Of a stretch of 64,000 nucleotides of DNA, positions 63,026 to 64,000 are shown piece by piece. The notes beneath the pieces are model-generated. The model made no database searches and had not been told where the DNA came from. It saw only the letters and a list, made by a program, of their open reading frames with translations. The position numbers and the translations under genes are program-made. The number at the start of each line of letters is the position of its first letter. The stretch's first letter is position 1. This DNA is from Candidatus Krumholzibacteriota bacterium (GTDB lineage Bacteria; Krumholzibacteriota; Krumholzibacteriia; Krumholzibacteriales; Krumholzibacteriaceae): positions 1 through 64,000 of the forward strand of contig JAUWCL010000003.1 in the NCBI GenBank assembly GCA_030609325.1, read 5' to 3'.

Positions 63026-64000
63026 GCCGCACCCCCCTTCCCGGCCGCCAGGTCGCGCAGCAACTCGAGGTCCTTCCTGGTGCGCTTCTCGGTCACCGCC
63101 ACGAGGATCGCATCAGCGCCGAGCGAGGGAAAGTCCTTTCCGAGCGGTATCCCCGCCAGCACGCCGCGTTCTCTCGCCTTCGCGACGAACGCGTCCGCGC
63201 CGCCGGGCACGGTCATGACGAATTCCTGGAAGAAGTTGTCGCCGAACGGCAGGCCTATCCCGCCGGTCTCCGCGAGCATCCTGTAGAGGGTCCTCGCCTT
63301 CGAAGCGCTCTGCAGCGCCACTTCCCTGAAGCCGTCCTCGCCGAGAGTGGCGAGATAGACCGAGGCGGCAAGTGCCACGAGGCCCTCGTTGGTGCAGATG
63401 TTCGAGGTCGCCTTCTCCCTCCTTATATGCTGCTCGCGGGTCTGGAGGGTCATTGTGTACCCCCTGTTCCCGTCGACGTCCACCGCCGCGCTGATCAGGC
63501 GGCCGGGGCATTTCCTGAGGTACGGCGTCTTCGCCGCCAGGAAACCGAGCAGCGGCCCCCCAAAGTTCTGGGCGATACCAAGCGACTGGCCCTCTCCAAC
63601 CACGATGTCGGCGTCGTACTCTCCGGGCGGCTCGATCAACGCGAGCGACACAGGATCAGCGAGGATGACCAGCAGCGCTCCGGCCTCGTGCGCCATACCG
63701 GAAACGGCCCGCGCGTCCTCGATCAGCCCGAAGTAGTTCGGTTGCGCCAGCACGACGGCTGCTGCTTTCCCGGACAGCATCTCCGCAAGCCGGCCCCTGT
63801 CGATCGTGCCGTCGTCACCGAAGGGGACCTCGTCTATGACGACGTCCTTCCCCACCGCGTAGCTATCTAGTACGGCCCGCACCCTCCTGGAGAGCGCGGC
63901 CGGAACGATGATCCGCCCGGTGCGTTTGATCGTAGCGGCCATCAGCATCGCCTCGGCGAGCGCCGTCGAGGCGTCGTACATTGAGGCATTCGCCGCATCC
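63022..64000 (-). CDS. gcvPA: Glycine dehydrogenase (decarboxylating) subunit 1 (N-terminus outside window)
   Basis: About 326 C-terminal residues are present; the frame continues through the right edge (NASMYDASTALAEAMLMA), so the first 110-130 residues are missing. The part seen includes PNYFGLIEDARAVSGMAHEAGALLVI, GEGQSLGIAQNFGGPLLGFLAAK, LRKCPGRLISAAVDVDGNRGYTMTLQTREQHIRREKATSNICTNEGL, all typical of GcvPA. It makes the alpha2beta2 P-protein with GcvPB. The apparent ATG at 63981 is internal. Confidence 0.95.
   Translation of the reverse strand, partial: DAANASMYDASTALAEAMLMAATIKRTGRIIVPAALSRRVRAVLDSYAVGKDVVIDEVPFGDDGTIDRGRLAEMLSGKAAAVVLAQPNYFGLIEDARAVSGMAHEAGALLVILADPVSLALIEPPGEYDADIVVGEGQSLGIAQNFGGPLLGFLAAKTPYLRKCPGRLISAAVDVDGNRGYTMTLQTREQHIRREKATSNICTNEGLVALAASVYLATLGEDGFREVALQSASKARTLYRMLAETGGIGLPFGDNFFQEFVMTVPGGADAFVAKARERGVLAGIPLGKDFPSLGADAILVAVTEKRTRKDLELLRDLAAGKGGAA

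Noticed and set aside
61676-63286. A 536-codon plus-strand open frame opposite gcvPB
   Set aside because: It is antisense to a highly conserved enzyme, and its translation has no recognisable domain.

Overview
The window is GC-rich, densely coded and read mostly on the minus strand. It looks like a chromosomal segment from a diderm bacterium. The evidence is TonB/ExbB/ExbD, a TonB-dependent receptor, a TolC-type channel, lipoproteins, a beta-barrel porin and a PorV-like outer-membrane protein. GWxTD-domain proteins, a FlgD/Por-type C-terminal domain and a bacterial V/A-type ATPase point to the FCB side of the tree or a neighbouring candidate phylum of the Krumholzibacteriota/Eisenbacteria type. 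That placement is inference. No phage, IS element, CRISPR array or rRNA is visible. Early/start codon choice is varied (TTG for pgk, fba, atpC, ntpI; many GTG), and several starts here are set by the position of the Shine-Dalgarno sequence.

Layout. 1-6.6 kb: the tail of an HNH nuclease, a DUF885-like lipoprotein with eroded metal ligands, a DDG-repeat DUF4097 protein, an exported amidohydrolase, a short beta-helix protein and a rhomboid protease. 6.8-22.5 kb: one long minus-strand housekeeping array, in transcription order rhomboid-TPR, radC, mreB, mreC, mreD, mrdA, rodA, pmbA-like, lgt, comF-like, fba, gap, pgk, tpiA, secG, tRNA-Leu(GAG), DUF4446. It joins cell elongation and lipoprotein maturation to lower glycolysis. 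22.6-24.3 kb: a porin-like protein behind a long structured leader.

24.3-36.1 kb holds two envelope transport operons. One is a tripartite ABC efflux-type system (tolC, ATPase, macA, two different permeases). The other is GWxTD protein, solute-binding lipoprotein, dppB, dppC and a signal-less SH3b-NlpC/P60 peptidase resembling YkfC, which suggests uptake and cytosolic cleavage of murein peptides. It has no ATPase genes of its own. 36.2-47.1 kb is a TonB-energised surface module: a TonB-dependent receptor, an 828-residue secreted FlgD-tailed protein, a PorV-like protein and a second GWxTD-family protein in one operon, followed by exbB, two exbD and tonB under their own promoter.

47.5-56.1 kb is a complete nine-gene V/A-type ATPase operon (H/G, I, K, E, C, F, A, B, D) whose K subunit carries a Na+-site signature. 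56.1-57.0 kb: a TrpR-family gene behind a promoter that abuts a perfect 37-bp dyad. 57-64 kb: gcvPA (cut by the edge), gcvPB, lipoate ligase, then oppB, oppC, oppD and oppF, tightly overlapping. This second peptide transporter lacks a binding protein, the mirror image of the first, so the two may share parts.

The most interesting candidates are the receptor/FlgD-tail/PorV/GWxTD operon with its Exb-Ton motor, the split murein-peptide importer, and the TrpR-like operator.
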